Source: Alphaproteobacteria bacterium (GTDB lineage: Bacteria; Pseudomonadota; Alphaproteobacteria; CACIAM-22H2). From it: DNA of 64,000 bases. The DNA lies in assembly GCA_016124335.1 (NCBI GenBank), contig WGNX01000003.1, positions 132,747 to 196,746 of the forward strand. Reading direction: 5' to 3'. The translations under genes were made by a program, and so were the position numbers. The notes under the pieces are model-generated. The model was not told the origin of the DNA. It ran no database searches and saw nothing but the letters and a program-made list of their open reading frames with translations. This document shows positions 15,233 through 24,191 of the stretch, one piece after another (within the stretch, counting starts at the first letter, position 1; every line of letters begins with the position of its first letter).

Positions 15233-16099
15233 TCAGTTGAATTCGAAGCGCACCGGGATTTCGACCCAGGCGAGGATTGCGCCGCCGTCACGGCGGGCGG
15301 GCTCGAAGCGCCACCGGCGCACCGCGCCCAGTGCCGCATCGTCCAGCAGCACGAAGCCGGACGAACGCCAGAGCACGATTTCCGATGTCGACCCATCGGG
15401 CTGGACGAGGGCGCGCAGGACGGCGATCCCGCGCTGGCCAAGTTCCACGGCCCGCCGCGGATAGACCGGCGGTGCGGGCGGCGACTGGAAGCGCGCCTCG
15501 GTGACGACCGGCACGGGTGCCGGCCCGGCGGCGGGAGCCGGCGCTTCGGCCGATTGCGCTGCCGGTGCGCTCGTAGCTGCTCCTGCCCCTTCGACGGCCG
15601 CCACTTCGGCCGGGACGGGCGAAGGGCCGGGCGAAGGGGCCGGCGCGGCGATTTCGGCGGGTTCGGCAACAGGCGGGGCTGGTTGTGGCGCTGGCGTGAT
15701 CTTCTGGACTTTGCTCGGCTTCGGTCTGGGCTTCGGTGCCGGCTTCGGGTCCTCGACCGTCGCAAGCTTGAGCGGAGTTTCCGCCGGAAGCTCGGGGATC
15801 GGCGCTTCGACGACCGGCGGCGCCGGTTCGTGTTCGCTTGCCTGCGGCGGCGGCTCCGCTGCCGGGGCGGCGGGTGCAGCGGCCGCTTCGCGCGCGATCC
15901 TCTCGAGCGGTTCGCCCCGGGCGGGCTGGGAAGCTGCCTCGAAGATGACCGCATAGACAGGTGCAGGTTCAGGCGGTGCCGGGTTTGCGAGGAAGGCCGC
16001 GACAGCGAGGAACGCCGCCGCATGCCCGCCGAGCGAGAGCAGCGCCGCACGCAGGGCGAACCCGCGGTCCGTCCGGAGCAATGCAGCACCACCGGCCAT
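15233..16099 (-). CDS. tonB: Dedicated TonB energy transducer
   Basis: 288 residues. There is one N-terminal membrane anchor (about 17-38), then a long Pro/Ala/Glu-rich periplasmic spacer (about 45-200), then a C-terminal TonB domain with YPRRAVELGQRG, VLRALVQPDG and VRRWRFEPA. It couples proton motive force to the receptor encoded directly upstream; only two bases separate the receptor stop from this start. ExbB and ExbD are not in the operon, so it must use those encoded elsewhere. Confidence 0.93.
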   Translation of the reverse strand: MAGGAALLRTDRGFALRAALLSLGGHAAAFLAVAAFLANPAPPEPAPVYAVIFEAASQPARGEPLERIAREAAAAPAAPAAEPPPQASEHEPAPPVVEAPIPELPAETPLKLATVEDPKPAPKPRPKPSKVQKITPAPQPAPPVAEPAEIAAPAPSPGPSPVPAEVAAVEGAGAATSAPAAQSAEAPAPAAGPAPVPVVTEARFQSPPAPPVYPRRAVELGQRGIAVLRALVQPDGSTSEIVLWRSSGFVLLDDAALGAVRRWRFEPARRDGGAILAWVEIPVRFEFN

Positions 16100-16101
16100 C
16101 G

Positions 16102-18129
16102 TCAGAAGCGCCAGCTCACGGCGAGCTTGGCGTTGCGGCCGCTCTCGTAGAATTTCGCGGTCGAGCTGTTCCAGTTCGAGCGCCGGTAGGCCTTGTCGAA
16201 CAGGTTGTCGACCGCAAGATCGAACCGGAAATCCTGCAGCATCGGCTCAGTCGGCTGCCAGCTCGCGAAGACGTCCCACACGGTGTAACCGCCGGTCGTT
16301 ATCGTGTCGGTCGGGACGCGGTTCTGCGGCGCGTTGGTGATCGACCGGCCGCCGAGCGTGATGCCGTTGTCGAGGAAGCGGTAGCCGAGCGTGAACGAAA
16401 GCTTATCGGCCGGCGTGTCGGAAAGCGGCTGGTTGGTCACGAGGTTCTCGCCGCGCAGCGCGCTGGCACCCACGGCGCTGAACCAGGTGCGCGCGTCGTA
16501 GCGCATTTCAAGCTCGCCGCCCTTGATGCGCGCGGACGACACGTTCGTGACGGTCGACGTCGTCGCGGTGACGACTTCCTGGATATAGTCCTCGATGTCG
16601 TTGACGAAATAGGCCGCGCGCGCGCGCAGCCGGTCGCCGGGCAGCACCACGTCGGAGAAGCGCAGATTGACGCCGCCTTCCTTGTTTTCCGCCGTCTCCG
16701 GCCGGAGATTCGGATTTGCGACCCAGTTGTTTCCCGGGAAGTGCTGGCCGCCGATGTAGAGTTCGGTCAGCGAGGGCACGCGGAAGGCCTCCGCGTACGA
16801 GACATAGGGCGACATCCACGGAGTCACGTGGACGGCGAGCGATGTCTTCGGCGAGAAATGCTCGACGTCGCTCTTGAGCGCGCTGCCCGACGCATCCTTG
16901 CGCGCGCGGTCGTAGCGGATGCCGGGCGTCAGCGTCGCCCACCTGCCGAAATCGACCTCGTCCTGGACGAACAGCCCGTAAACGCGCTGCTCGGCCGCAG
17001 GATAGTCGGTGCGCGGCGCGCCGTTCCGGCTGCTTTCCTGGTTGTCGACGTAACCGTCGAACCCGTAGGTGAGCGCGTGCGCGTCGATGCCGCCCAGCGC
17101 GAAGTGCGACGTGTTCTGCAAGTCGTAACCGTTCGTGCGCAGCTTCGTGAGGTCGCGGCGCGCGGCGGTCGATGCTGGCGAAATGCCCCGCTCGTAGATC
17201 TCGACCTCGTTCCGGTAGATGTTCGTCTTCAGGTCGATGGCCCGGTTCGTCGGGCTGGCGTAGGCCCAGTTGACCGCGTAGCTGTGCTGCAGCGTGTCGC
17301 GGTCGGTGATCGAGGTCGTCGCGGTCGGATTGCTGGTGTTGGCGTCGAGCGGGATGGTGTGGTCGTCGCGGAACTGGACAGTCGAGAAGCCGATGCGGTT
17401 GCCCGGCGCAAGGTCGTACCCGACCTTGAACAGGCCGCTCCAGATCTCGTCGCCGGAATAGCTGATGTCGTTGCCCGCACCGTCGTGGTAGTTGCCGTTC
17501 GTGCGTCGGGTGAGGTTCGCGACGACGTCGGCGCCCTGCACGCGGGCGGCACCTGTCAGGCTCGCGAGCCGCTCGGAATTGTTCGTCTGGTAGCCGATCT
17601 TGGCCCGGCCGCCGAGCGTGGCGCCCTTCTTCAGGATATCCTCGGCATCGATCGTGCGCATGTTGAGCGCGCCGCCCATGGCGCCGCTGCCGAACAGCAG
17701 CGAACCGGGACCGCGCACCACGTCGACCTGTTTCAGCAGGTCGGGGTCGAGGAAGATGCGGCCGCGGTGGCCGGAGGAGAAATTGTCGCGCACGCCGTCG
17801 AGGCGGATGACCACGCGCTCGTCGGAAAGGCCGCGGATCGTGATCTGCTTGACCGTGTTGCGAGGCACGCCGTTGGCGTCCACGCCCGGCAGGTCCTTGA
17901 CGAGATCGTCGATGCTCTGGCCCTGGCGGCGTTCGATCTCCGACTTGTCGACGATCGAGACCGATGTCGCGGCGTCGCCCGCCACGGCACTGGTGCGCGT
18001 GGCGCTGGTCGTGACGGCGTCGAGCGGCGTGACGGCGGGCGCCGGCACCTGTGCAAGCGCCGGATGGGCGAGCAGCGCCGCGGCGGCGGCACCGGCCAGC
18101 AATGCATTCGTTCGTGTCGTGCAAACCAA
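16102..18129 (-). CDS. TonB-dependent heme receptor
   Basis: 675 residues, outer-membrane beta-barrel that imports heme or hemoproteins. It has a signal peptide (cleavage near HPALAQ), a plug domain with QITIRGLSDERVVIRLDG and VVRGPGSLLFGSGAMGGALN, then a barrel including PYVSYAEAFRVPSLTELY and ending in SWRF, a typical terminal aromatic. Heme receptors carry a FRAP/NPNL region; here FRVPSLTELY and NPNLRPETAENKEGG match. The start appears to be TTG at 18129, with GGAG eight bases upstream. The operon context supports heme. Confidence 0.92.
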   Translation of the reverse strand: MVCTTRTNALLAGAAAAALLAHPALAQVPAPAVTPLDAVTTSATRTSAVAGDAATSVSIVDKSEIERRQGQSIDDLVKDLPGVDANGVPRNTVKQITIRGLSDERVVIRLDGVRDNFSSGHRGRIFLDPDLLKQVDVVRGPGSLLFGSGAMGGALNMRTIDAEDILKKGATLGGRAKIGYQTNNSERLASLTGAARVQGADVVANLTRRTNGNYHDGAGNDISYSGDEIWSGLFKVGYDLAPGNRIGFSTVQFRDDHTIPLDANTSNPTATTSITDRDTLQHSYAVNWAYASPTNRAIDLKTNIYRNEVEIYERGISPASTAARRDLTKLRTNGYDLQNTSHFALGGIDAHALTYGFDGYVDNQESSRNGAPRTDYPAAEQRVYGLFVQDEVDFGRWATLTPGIRYDRARKDASGSALKSDVEHFSPKTSLAVHVTPWMSPYVSYAEAFRVPSLTELYIGGQHFPGNNWVANPNLRPETAENKEGGVNLRFSDVVLPGDRLRARAAYFVNDIEDYIQEVVTATTSTVTNVSSARIKGGELEMRYDARTWFSAVGASALRGENLVTNQPLSDTPADKLSFTLGYRFLDNGITLGGRSITNAPQNRVPTDTITTGGYTVWDVFASWQPTEPMLQDFRFDLAVDNLFDKAYRRSNWNSSTAKFYESGRNAKLAVSWRF

Positions 18130-18207
18130 CTTCGGATCTCCGTTTCGGGAGGACCTTGGCTGGCTGGCTTTGCGGCTGGCGGGCGCGGTCTTCTGTTGGG
18201 GGGACGT

Positions 18208-18375
18208 CTATTTCGTCAGGATCAGCTTTCCGCTTCCCGTGATGCGCAGACGGTACTCGTTGGTCTCGTGTCGGATGATGATTTCCGAGCGGCCGGCGAA
18301 CAGCGTGTGGCTGTCGATCGCCCGGTCGGCCGAAAGGGCCCCGGTGCCCTTCGGATCATGTTTCGTCTGCGTCAT
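18208..18375 (-). CDS. hemP: HemP family hemin uptake protein
   Basis: 55 residues from the ATG at 18375; an ATG at 18402 is also in frame but overlaps the promoter region. The family signature covers the C-terminus: LFAGRSEIIIRHETNEYRLR followed by TGSGKLILTK. HemP/HmuP proteins regulate or assist heme uptake and usually sit first in the operon, as here, 78 bases before the receptor start. Confidence 0.9.
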   Translation of the reverse strand: MTQTKHDPKGTGALSADRAIDSHTLFAGRSEIIIRHETNEYRLRITGSGKLILTK

Positions 18376-18406
18376 GGGCAGGGAGATATCATCCCTGAGC
18401 ATGTAT

Positions 18407-18427
18407 TGCAACTAATTCTCAATTGCA
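18407..18427. promoter_or_regulatory. Fur-like palindrome upstream of hemP
   Basis: TGCAA and TTGCA arms flank an AT-rich centre; on the - strand TTGAGAATTAGTTGCA resembles a Fur-type 7-1-7 site. It lies 32-52 bases before the hemP start, where it could block transcription of the heme operon when iron is sufficient. The assignment to Fur rather than Irr is not certain. Confidence 0.55.
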
Positions 18428-18450
18428 GTCATGGAGGCGTAAAAATCCGC

Positions 18451-18639
18451 TCATCCGCAGCGCCGGCAGCGGATCGACATGAAGATCTTTTCCTCGTCGG
18501 CATCCATCATCGCGTGATCGAGCGCCACGCGCAGCGCCTTGCCGGCATCCTTGAGGCCGTAGGTTGCAGCCATGTCCTTGAGCCACGCCAGCTGGTCGGC
18601 CTCGATCTCGAAGTTCTCGACGATTTTCGACTTGTTCAT
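18451..18639 (-). CDS. Conserved-looking small protein with Cys tail, 62 residues
   Basis: No family recognised. The product is acidic and helical (QLAWLKDMAATYGLKDAGKA, then LRVALDHAMMDADEEKIF) and ends in SIRCRRCG, a possible metal-binding tail. The helices resemble a ribbon-helix-helix-like or dimerising domain. Its ATG overlaps the thiolase stop (ATGA), so the two are probably translated together. Confidence 0.7.
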   Translation of the reverse strand: MNKSKIVENFEIEADQLAWLKDMAATYGLKDAGKALRVALDHAMMDADEEKIFMSIRCRRCG

Positions 18640-19805
18640 GCGCGCAACGGCTCAAGGATCGAAACGTAGTTGGCGACCGCCGCACCGCCCATGTTGAAGA
18701 CGCCCGCAAGGCCGGGCCTGGGCACCTGCATGTCGCCGGCCGTTCCCGTCGCCTGCATCGCCGCCATGATGTGCATCGAAACACCCGTGGCGCCGATCGG
18801 ATGGCCCTTGGACTTGAGCCCGCCCGACGCGTTGACCGGCAGGCGGCCGGTCTTCTCGGTCACGCCCTCCAGTGCCACGCGGCCACCCTCGCCCGGCTTT
18901 GCAAGGCCCATCGCCTCGTATTGCACGAGTTCGGCGATCGTGAAGCAGTCATGCGTTTCCACGAGTTTCAGGTCGTCGACCGTCGCGCGCGCCTGGCCGA
19001 ACGCGCGTTGCCAGGCCTGCGCGCAACCCTCGAAGGCCACGATGTCGCGCCGGCTCATCGGCAGATAGTCGTTGACCTGCGCGGCCGCGCGGAAGGCGAC
19101 GGCCTTTTTCATCGCAAGTGCCGTATCGAAGTCGGCAAGCACAAGCGCTGCCGCGCCGTCCGAAACGAGGCTGCAATCCGTGCGCCGCAGCGGCCCGGCG
19201 ACGAGCGGGTTCTTGTCCGACACGGTGCGGCAGAATTCGTAGCCAAGGTCCTTGCGCAGCTGCGCGTAAGGGTTGGCACAACCGTTGGCGTGGTTCTTCG
19301 CGGCGATCTTCGCCATGGCATCGGAAGGATCGCCGTAGCGCTGGGCGTAGAGCTGGGCGATCTGCCCGAACACGCCCGCAAAGCTCATGCCGGGACGGTC
19401 CTCTTCCTTCACATAGGACGCCTTCATCAGGATGCCGCCCACGACGTCGCCCGGCGTCTCCGTCATCTTTTCCACGCCCGCGACGAGCACGATGCGCGCC
19501 TTCTTCGCGGCAAGCGCGTTCAGCCCCATATGCACGGCCGCCGATCCGGTGGCACAGGCATTCTCGACGCGCGTGGCCGGCTTGAAGCGGAATGCATCGG
19601 ACGTCTGCAGCACGAGCGAGGCGGGAAAATCCTGCTTCACGAACCCGCCGCCGAAATGGCCGACATAGATCTCGTCGACATCGCCGGGCGCGAGACCTGC
19701 ATCGGCCAGCGCCTTGACGCAGACTTCGGTAAGCAACGCCTCGAGATCGAGCCCCTCGCGCTTGCCGAACTTTCCGTGCGCCCAGCCCACGATGCAGCCG
19801 CTCAT
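18636..19805 (-). CDS. Thiolase-family acetyl-CoA acetyltransferase
   Basis: 389 residues. The thiolase fold cleaves or forms beta-ketoacyl-CoA. The nucleophile is the Cys of VENACATGSAAVH; other active-site segments are VETHDCFTIAE and KSKGHPIGATG. The HDCF form in place of NEAF is that of SCP-x-like thiolases, often used for branched or sterol-type acyl-CoA. I chose ATG 19805 because GGGAG is six bases upstream; an ATG two codons earlier overlaps that site. It is coupled to a small downstream partner. Confidence 0.9.
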   Translation of the reverse strand: MSGCIVGWAHGKFGKREGLDLEALLTEVCVKALADAGLAPGDVDEIYVGHFGGGFVKQDFPASLVLQTSDAFRFKPATRVENACATGSAAVHMGLNALAAKKARIVLVAGVEKMTETPGDVVGGILMKASYVKEEDRPGMSFAGVFGQIAQLYAQRYGDPSDAMAKIAAKNHANGCANPYAQLRKDLGYEFCRTVSDKNPLVAGPLRRTDCSLVSDGAAALVLADFDTALAMKKAVAFRAAAQVNDYLPMSRRDIVAFEGCAQAWQRAFGQARATVDDLKLVETHDCFTIAELVQYEAMGLAKPGEGGRVALEGVTEKTGRLPVNASGGLKSKGHPIGATGVSMHIMAAMQATGTAGDMQVPRPGLAGVFNMGGAAVANYVSILEPLRA

Positions 19806-19885
19806 GACCATCTCCCGAATCCATTAGAAAATGCGAATGCTTCGCGACCGCACCCGCATCGATCGATCCACGTTATCAAGCCGTT

Positions 19886-19911
19886 CGGCCTGCGGCAATT
19901 CGCGCAGGCCG
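19886..19911. repeat. Inverted repeat between divergent genes
   Basis: CGGCCTGCG and CGCAGGCCG form a 9-bp stem around an 8-base loop in the space between the thiolase and the CII-like gene. It could be an operator or an RNA hairpin in the leader of either gene. Apart from this I see no gene in 19806-20000. Confidence 0.4.
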
Positions 19912-20000
19912 CATGGCTCAAATTCGCGCCGACAAGACCACACGGCACTTGTACCTATTCAGGCGGCCCCCCACATGCAGCGGTGAAAGGTAAATCCGCC

Positions 20001-20492
20001 ATGACGAAACCACGCGACATCTGCTCGATCCGCGCCGGCCTGCACAAGGCACTCGGCGCAATCGACGAAGCGCATATCGAGCGGGCGACGGGGAAATCCG
20101 CTTCGCTGTACCGCAAGTGCGCCGATCCCGACAACGCACGCCATCGCCTCCAGGCCGAGGACGCGCTTGCCATCGACATGGCGTGCGTGGCCGCAGGCGA
20201 ACGGCCGTTCATCCTCGAAAGCTACCGGCAGGCGCTCGACGCCAGGATCGCCGAGACCATTCCCGGCGCGGCACATCGGCCGATGGACCCGATGTTCCGC
20301 ATTTCCGAGGCAATGCGCGACTTGGGTCGCGTCGCCGAGACGATCGCCGACGCCGCAAGGCCAAAGGGCATGTCGGCAGAAGACGCGCAGCGCTGTGCGC
20401 TCCAGATCGACCGCACGCTCGATACGTTGTCGCGCCTGAAGCTCGACCTGCGCGCGATCGTCCGGGTCGAACAGGAAGAGGCCGCCGCCTAG
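20001..20492 (+). CDS. Phage CII-like / toxin-regulator-like hypothetical protein
   Basis: 163 residues. Residues ~10-60 resemble phage regulatory protein CII of the P22/CP76 type: [20 protein letters not shown], then [20 protein letters not shown] followed by [13 protein letters not shown]. The C-terminal half is helical ([20 protein letters not shown]). An AAGG site precedes the ATG. It stands alone on the + strand, convergent with pyrC, and the two genes share the palindrome CTAG as stop codons. It may be a domesticated phage regulator. Confidence 0.7.
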   Translation: MTKPRDICSIRAGLHKALGAIDEAHIERATGKSASLYRKCADPDNARHRLQAEDALAIDMACVAAGERPFILESYRQALDARIAETIPGAAHRPMDPMFRISEAMRDLGRVAETIADAARPKGMSAEDAQRCALQIDRTLDTLSRLKLDLRAIVRVEQEEAAA

Positions 20493-21529
20493 GCGACGGC
20501 ACCCTCGTAGCGCCAGCCGAGATCCTGCCCGCCGAGATAGCACACGACATCGCCGGGCGTCGCCTTCACGCGCTCCGGCGCCGTCGCCTTCGCGCGCGCC
20601 AGCGCGATGCGGCCTTCGTTGCGCGGCAGGCCGTAGAAATCCGGGCCGTTCTCGCTGGCGAACGCCTCGAACCGGTCGAGCGCGCCTTCCTCGTCGAATA
20701 CGCGCAGATAGGATTCAAGCGCCACCGGCGCGTTGAAGATACCCGCGCACCCGCACGCGGCTTCCTTCGTTTGGACCGCATGGGGTGCCGTATCGGTGCC
20801 GAGAAAGAATTTCCGCGAGCCGGAGACCGCCGCCTTGCGCAACGCCGTGCGGTGGATCGCGCGCTTGGCGATGGGCAGGCAGTAGAGATGCGGGCGGATG
20901 CCGCCCTCGAAGATCGCATTGCGGTCGATCGCCAGATGATGCGGCGTGATGGTCGCTGCGAGCGTCGCGGGGCCGGCGGTCACGAAATCGGCCGCATCCT
21001 TCGTCGTGATGTGCTCGAAGACCGTTTTCAGGCCCGGAAAATCGCGCAGCAGCGGCGCCAGCACGCGCTCGATGAAAACCGCCTCGCGGTCGAAGATGTC
21101 GACCGCCTTGTCGGTGACCTCGCCGTGGACGAGCAGCTTCATGCCGATTTTCTGCATGCGCTCCAGCGCCGGCGCGATCTTCGCGACGGCCGTCACGCCA
21201 TGCGCGGAATTGGTCGTCGCGTGCGCGGGATAGAGCTTGGCCGCGACCCATGCCGCTTCGGCGTAGCCGCGTTCGATCTCGTCGGGCGAAATGCCGTCGG
21301 TCAGGTAGCAGGTCATCAGCGGCTCGAAGCCGGGGCCCGCGGCCTTGCGGATGCGGCCGGCATAGGCGTTGGCCGCCGCCACGGTCGTGACCGGCGGCAC
21401 GAGGTTTGGCATCACGATGGCGCGCGCGAACTGGCGGGCGGTGTGCGGCGCCACGGCTTCAAGCATCGCGCCGTCGCGCAGATGCACGTGCCAGTCGTCG
21501 GGCCGGCGGATGACAAGGCGATCGGTCAC
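20489..21529 (-). CDS. pyrC: Dihydroorotase PyrC
   Basis: 346 residues. It closes carbamoyl-aspartate to dihydroorotate in pyrimidine synthesis. The metal site is clear: [10 protein letters not shown] at the N-terminus, LYPAH with the lysine that is carboxylated, [17 protein letters not shown] and GTDTAPH. Length matches the class II enzyme. The start is GTG at 21529, 11 bases after the upstream permease stop. It ends on a CTAG shared with the CII-like gene. Confidence 0.95.
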   Translation of the reverse strand: MTDRLVIRRPDDWHVHLRDGAMLEAVAPHTARQFARAIVMPNLVPPVTTVAAANAYAGRIRKAAGPGFEPLMTCYLTDGISPDEIERGYAEAAWVAAKLYPAHATTNSAHGVTAVAKIAPALERMQKIGMKLLVHGEVTDKAVDIFDREAVFIERVLAPLLRDFPGLKTVFEHITTKDAADFVTAGPATLAATITPHHLAIDRNAIFEGGIRPHLYCLPIAKRAIHRTALRKAAVSGSRKFFLGTDTAPHAVQTKEAACGCAGIFNAPVALESYLRVFDEEGALDRFEAFASENGPDFYGLPRNEGRIALARAKATAPERVKATPGDVVCYLGGQDLGWRYEGAVA

Positions 21530-21540
21530 TTCATACCCTC

Positions 21541-22371
21541 TCAGAACAGGGACGACAGCATGCGCAGGCCGACGACGGCAAGCACGATGCCGAAAACGCG
21601 GCGCAGGGCCGGCTGCGGGATCGCGTGCGCGATGCGCGCGCCCGCCTTCACGCACAAGAGCATCGTGGGCAGCAACACGGCCGCCGCCACGAGATTGACA
21701 TAGCCCACCGACAGCGGCGGCAACCCCGCGGCCGACCAGCCGCCGGCCGCCATGCCGAGCGTCGCCGGAATGGCGATATAAAGCCCCAGCGCCGAGGCGG
21801 TGCCCACCGCAAGGCGGATCGGATAGTTGAACAGCGTGAGCGTCGGCACGGCAAGCGTGCCGCCACCGATCCCCATCACCGCCGAAAACCCGCCGATCAG
21901 GAATGCGATGATGCGGCTGCCCACGTTCCCGGGCATCGAATCGCGGACCGTGAGCCCCTTGGGGAACGCGACCATCTGCACGGCGACCACGAGCGTGACG
22001 ACACCGAAGATGCCTGCCAGCACTGGGCCCTTGACCGAGGCGGCGAAGGCCGTGCCCAGAACCGCGGCGACAAGCGCTGGCGGCACCCACAGCCGCAGCA
22101 GCGCATCATCGACCGAGCCGCGCTGGCGGTGCGCACGCGCCGACAGGATCGACGTGGGCACGATGATCGCAAGCGACGTCGCGACCGCAACCTGCATTCG
22201 CACGCTTGTGTCCACGCCCGCATGGCCGAGCACGAAATAAAGTGCAGGCACCACCACGATACCGCCACCCACGCCCAGCAACCCCGCAAGCAGGCCCGCG
22301 ACGGCACCGGTCGCCGCGCAGAAGGCGATCAGCTGCGCGGCAAGCGGAATATCGGACTCAAGACCGTTCAT
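21541..22371 (-). CDS. TauE/SafE (TSUP) family permease
   Basis: 276 residues, about eight membrane helices. The family exports sulfite, sulfoacetate or other organosulfur anions. The two glycine-rich repeats are [20 protein letters not shown] and [20 protein letters not shown], characteristic of the DUF81/TauE fold. It lies 11 bases upstream of pyrC on the same strand, but no functional link to pyrimidine synthesis is evident. Substrate unknown. Confidence 0.92.
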   Translation of the reverse strand: MNGLESDIPLAAQLIAFCAATGAVAGLLAGLLGVGGGIVVVPALYFVLGHAGVDTSVRMQVAVATSLAIIVPTSILSARAHRQRGSVDDALLRLWVPPALVAAVLGTAFAASVKGPVLAGIFGVVTLVVAVQMVAFPKGLTVRDSMPGNVGSRIIAFLIGGFSAVMGIGGGTLAVPTLTLFNYPIRLAVGTASALGLYIAIPATLGMAAGGWSAAGLPPLSVGYVNLVAAAVLLPTMLLCVKAGARIAHAIPQPALRRVFGIVLAVVGLRMLSSLF

Positions 22372-22414
22372 CTGGATCGACCGTCGGCGAACTGGAAAAA
22401 CCGCGCGCGTTTAA

Positions 22415-24190
22415 TCACGTCGCGCGCGCAGTGTCGAGGGCATGGAAAACGTCGCCGTCCGGCAGCCGGCCCAGCACGTGCCGCCGGTGCCAGAGCGCGT
22501 AGAAAAGCAGCGTCCACGCGGCGAACCCCTGGCGCTTGCCATCGGCCTTGCGGAACAGCCGCTCGACCGCCGCGCGATCGGCGATCTCCGCCACGCCGGC
22601 CGACGCCGCGACAAGCGGGCCCAGCCTGTCGCCGGCGCCCGCGATCCAGCGCTGGACCGGCACGGTGAAGCCCTGCTTGGGCGCAAACGCGCGCGCGGCG
22701 GGCAGTGCACGGTCAAGCCAGCCGCGCAGCAGCCACTTCCCCCAGCGCTTGTGGATCTTCATCGCATCGGGCAGGCGGAAGGCGAAATTCGCGACCAGCG
22801 GATCGAGAAACGGCGTACGGCCTTCGACAGCGTGCGCCATCAGGCAGCGGTCGAGCTTCGTCAGCAGGTCGTTCGGCAGCCAGTCGGCGATATCGACGGC
22901 CTGCGTTGCCTGTAACCGCGTGCGCCCGCCGCCCGCCGCGGTCGCCTCGGCCGCGGCAATCCCGTCGCGCCAGCCGCGTGTGGGCTCGCGCAGCACGCCC
23001 AGATCCTCGAATGTACCGCGCCGGCGCATCGCACGGCCGCCCATCCACCACGGCTTCACGGCACTGCGATAGCGCCCGTAACCGGCAAAAAGCTCGTCGC
23101 CCCCCTCGCCCGAGAGCACGACCTTGAGGCCTGCTTGCCTTGCCGCACGCGCCAGCAGATATGTGGGCACGCACGCATAGTCGGCTGCCGGGTCGTCCAT
23201 CGCGGCCGCGATCGCCGGCAACTCCGCCCAGAAATCCGAAGCGCGCACCGCGACCTCGGCAAGATCGGCCCGGCATGCGCCCGCCACGCGGCGCGCGGCC
23301 TCGCGCTCGTCGGCGGCATCGGTCTCCGGGAAATGGGCCGTGAACGCGTGCACGGGCCGCTCGTTGAGCCGCGCCATCATCGCAAGCACGGCGGAGGAAT
23401 CGACGCCGCCGGAAAGGAACATGCCGTAAGGCACGTCCGAACGCTGGTGGACGAGGATGCTGTCCTGGAACACGCGATCGAATTCGAGCAGCGCCGCCGC
23501 ATGGTCGGTCGGCACCGGCCCGCCCGCTGGCAACGCGGCGTTGCTGCGCCGCTCGACCACCTGCCCACCCGCGGCGACAAGCGTGTCGCCGGGCAGCAGG
23601 CGCTTGATGCCATCGAAGATCGTGCGGTCGCCGGTCTGGAACTGGAGTTCGAGCAGTTCGGCCCTTCGCGCGGGATCGATGCGCCCGCTCCCGAAGCCGG
23701 CCGCGCGCAAGGCCTGCGCTTCGGAGGCAAAGGCGATGCCGTGCGGCCCGGTTGCATAATAGAGCGGCTTGATGCCGAACGGATCGCGCGCCAGCACCAG
23801 CTTGCGCGCGCGCGCATCGTGGATCGCCATCGCGTACATTCCGCGAAGCGCCTGCGCGAAATCCACGCCGTCGCGCCGGTAGAGCGCCAGCGGCGGCTCG
23901 CAATCGGACTGCGTGCGGAACGGCCAGTCGGCAAGCGCCGCGCGCAGTTCGACGTGGCTGTAGATCTCGCCGTTGGCGACGAGTGCCGCCCCGCCCGCCT
24001 CGCGCAGCGGCTGGTCGCCCGTCACCAGATCGATGATCGCAAGCCTGTTGTGGACGAACGCGACGTCGCCTTCTCGATACGTGCCCGTGCCGTCGGGCCC
24101 GCGATGGGCGATCGCCGTTTCCATGCGTGAAAGCGCCTCGGCCGAGGGTGCAGCGCCGCCCGTCGTCATGATGCCGGCGATCCCGCACAT
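22415..24190 (-). CDS. asnB: Glutamine-hydrolysing asparagine synthetase-like amidotransferase
   Basis: 591 residues. The N-terminal Ntn amidotransferase domain begins with Cys2 (MCGIAGIMTTGG), with HRGPDGTG and NRLAIIDL typical of class II glutaminases. The synthetase domain carries the PP-loop FLSGGVDSSAVLAM and VLSGEGGDELFAGYGRY. It sits at the downstream end of a glycosyltransferase operon (one base after the glycosyltransferase stop). AsnB-type enzymes in such settings can amidate envelope sugars, so general asparagine synthesis is not certain. Confidence 0.9.
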   Translation of the reverse strand: MCGIAGIMTTGGAAPSAEALSRMETAIAHRGPDGTGTYREGDVAFVHNRLAIIDLVTGDQPLREAGGAALVANGEIYSHVELRAALADWPFRTQSDCEPPLALYRRDGVDFAQALRGMYAMAIHDARARKLVLARDPFGIKPLYYATGPHGIAFASEAQALRAAGFGSGRIDPARRAELLELQFQTGDRTIFDGIKRLLPGDTLVAAGGQVVERRSNAALPAGGPVPTDHAAALLEFDRVFQDSILVHQRSDVPYGMFLSGGVDSSAVLAMMARLNERPVHAFTAHFPETDAADEREAARRVAGACRADLAEVAVRASDFWAELPAIAAAMDDPAADYACVPTYLLARAARQAGLKVVLSGEGGDELFAGYGRYRSAVKPWWMGGRAMRRRGTFEDLGVLREPTRGWRDGIAAAEATAAGGGRTRLQATQAVDIADWLPNDLLTKLDRCLMAHAVEGRTPFLDPLVANFAFRLPDAMKIHKRWGKWLLRGWLDRALPAARAFAPKQGFTVPVQRWIAGAGDRLGPLVAASAGVAEIADRAAVERLFRKADGKRQGFAAWTLLFYALWHRRHVLGRLPDGDVFHALDTARAT

Positions 24191-24191
24191 G

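Noticed and set aside
15961-18669. 902-residue open frame on the + strand
   Set aside because: It runs opposite the heme receptor and hemP and has no domain; composition is typical of antisense to a high-GC gene.
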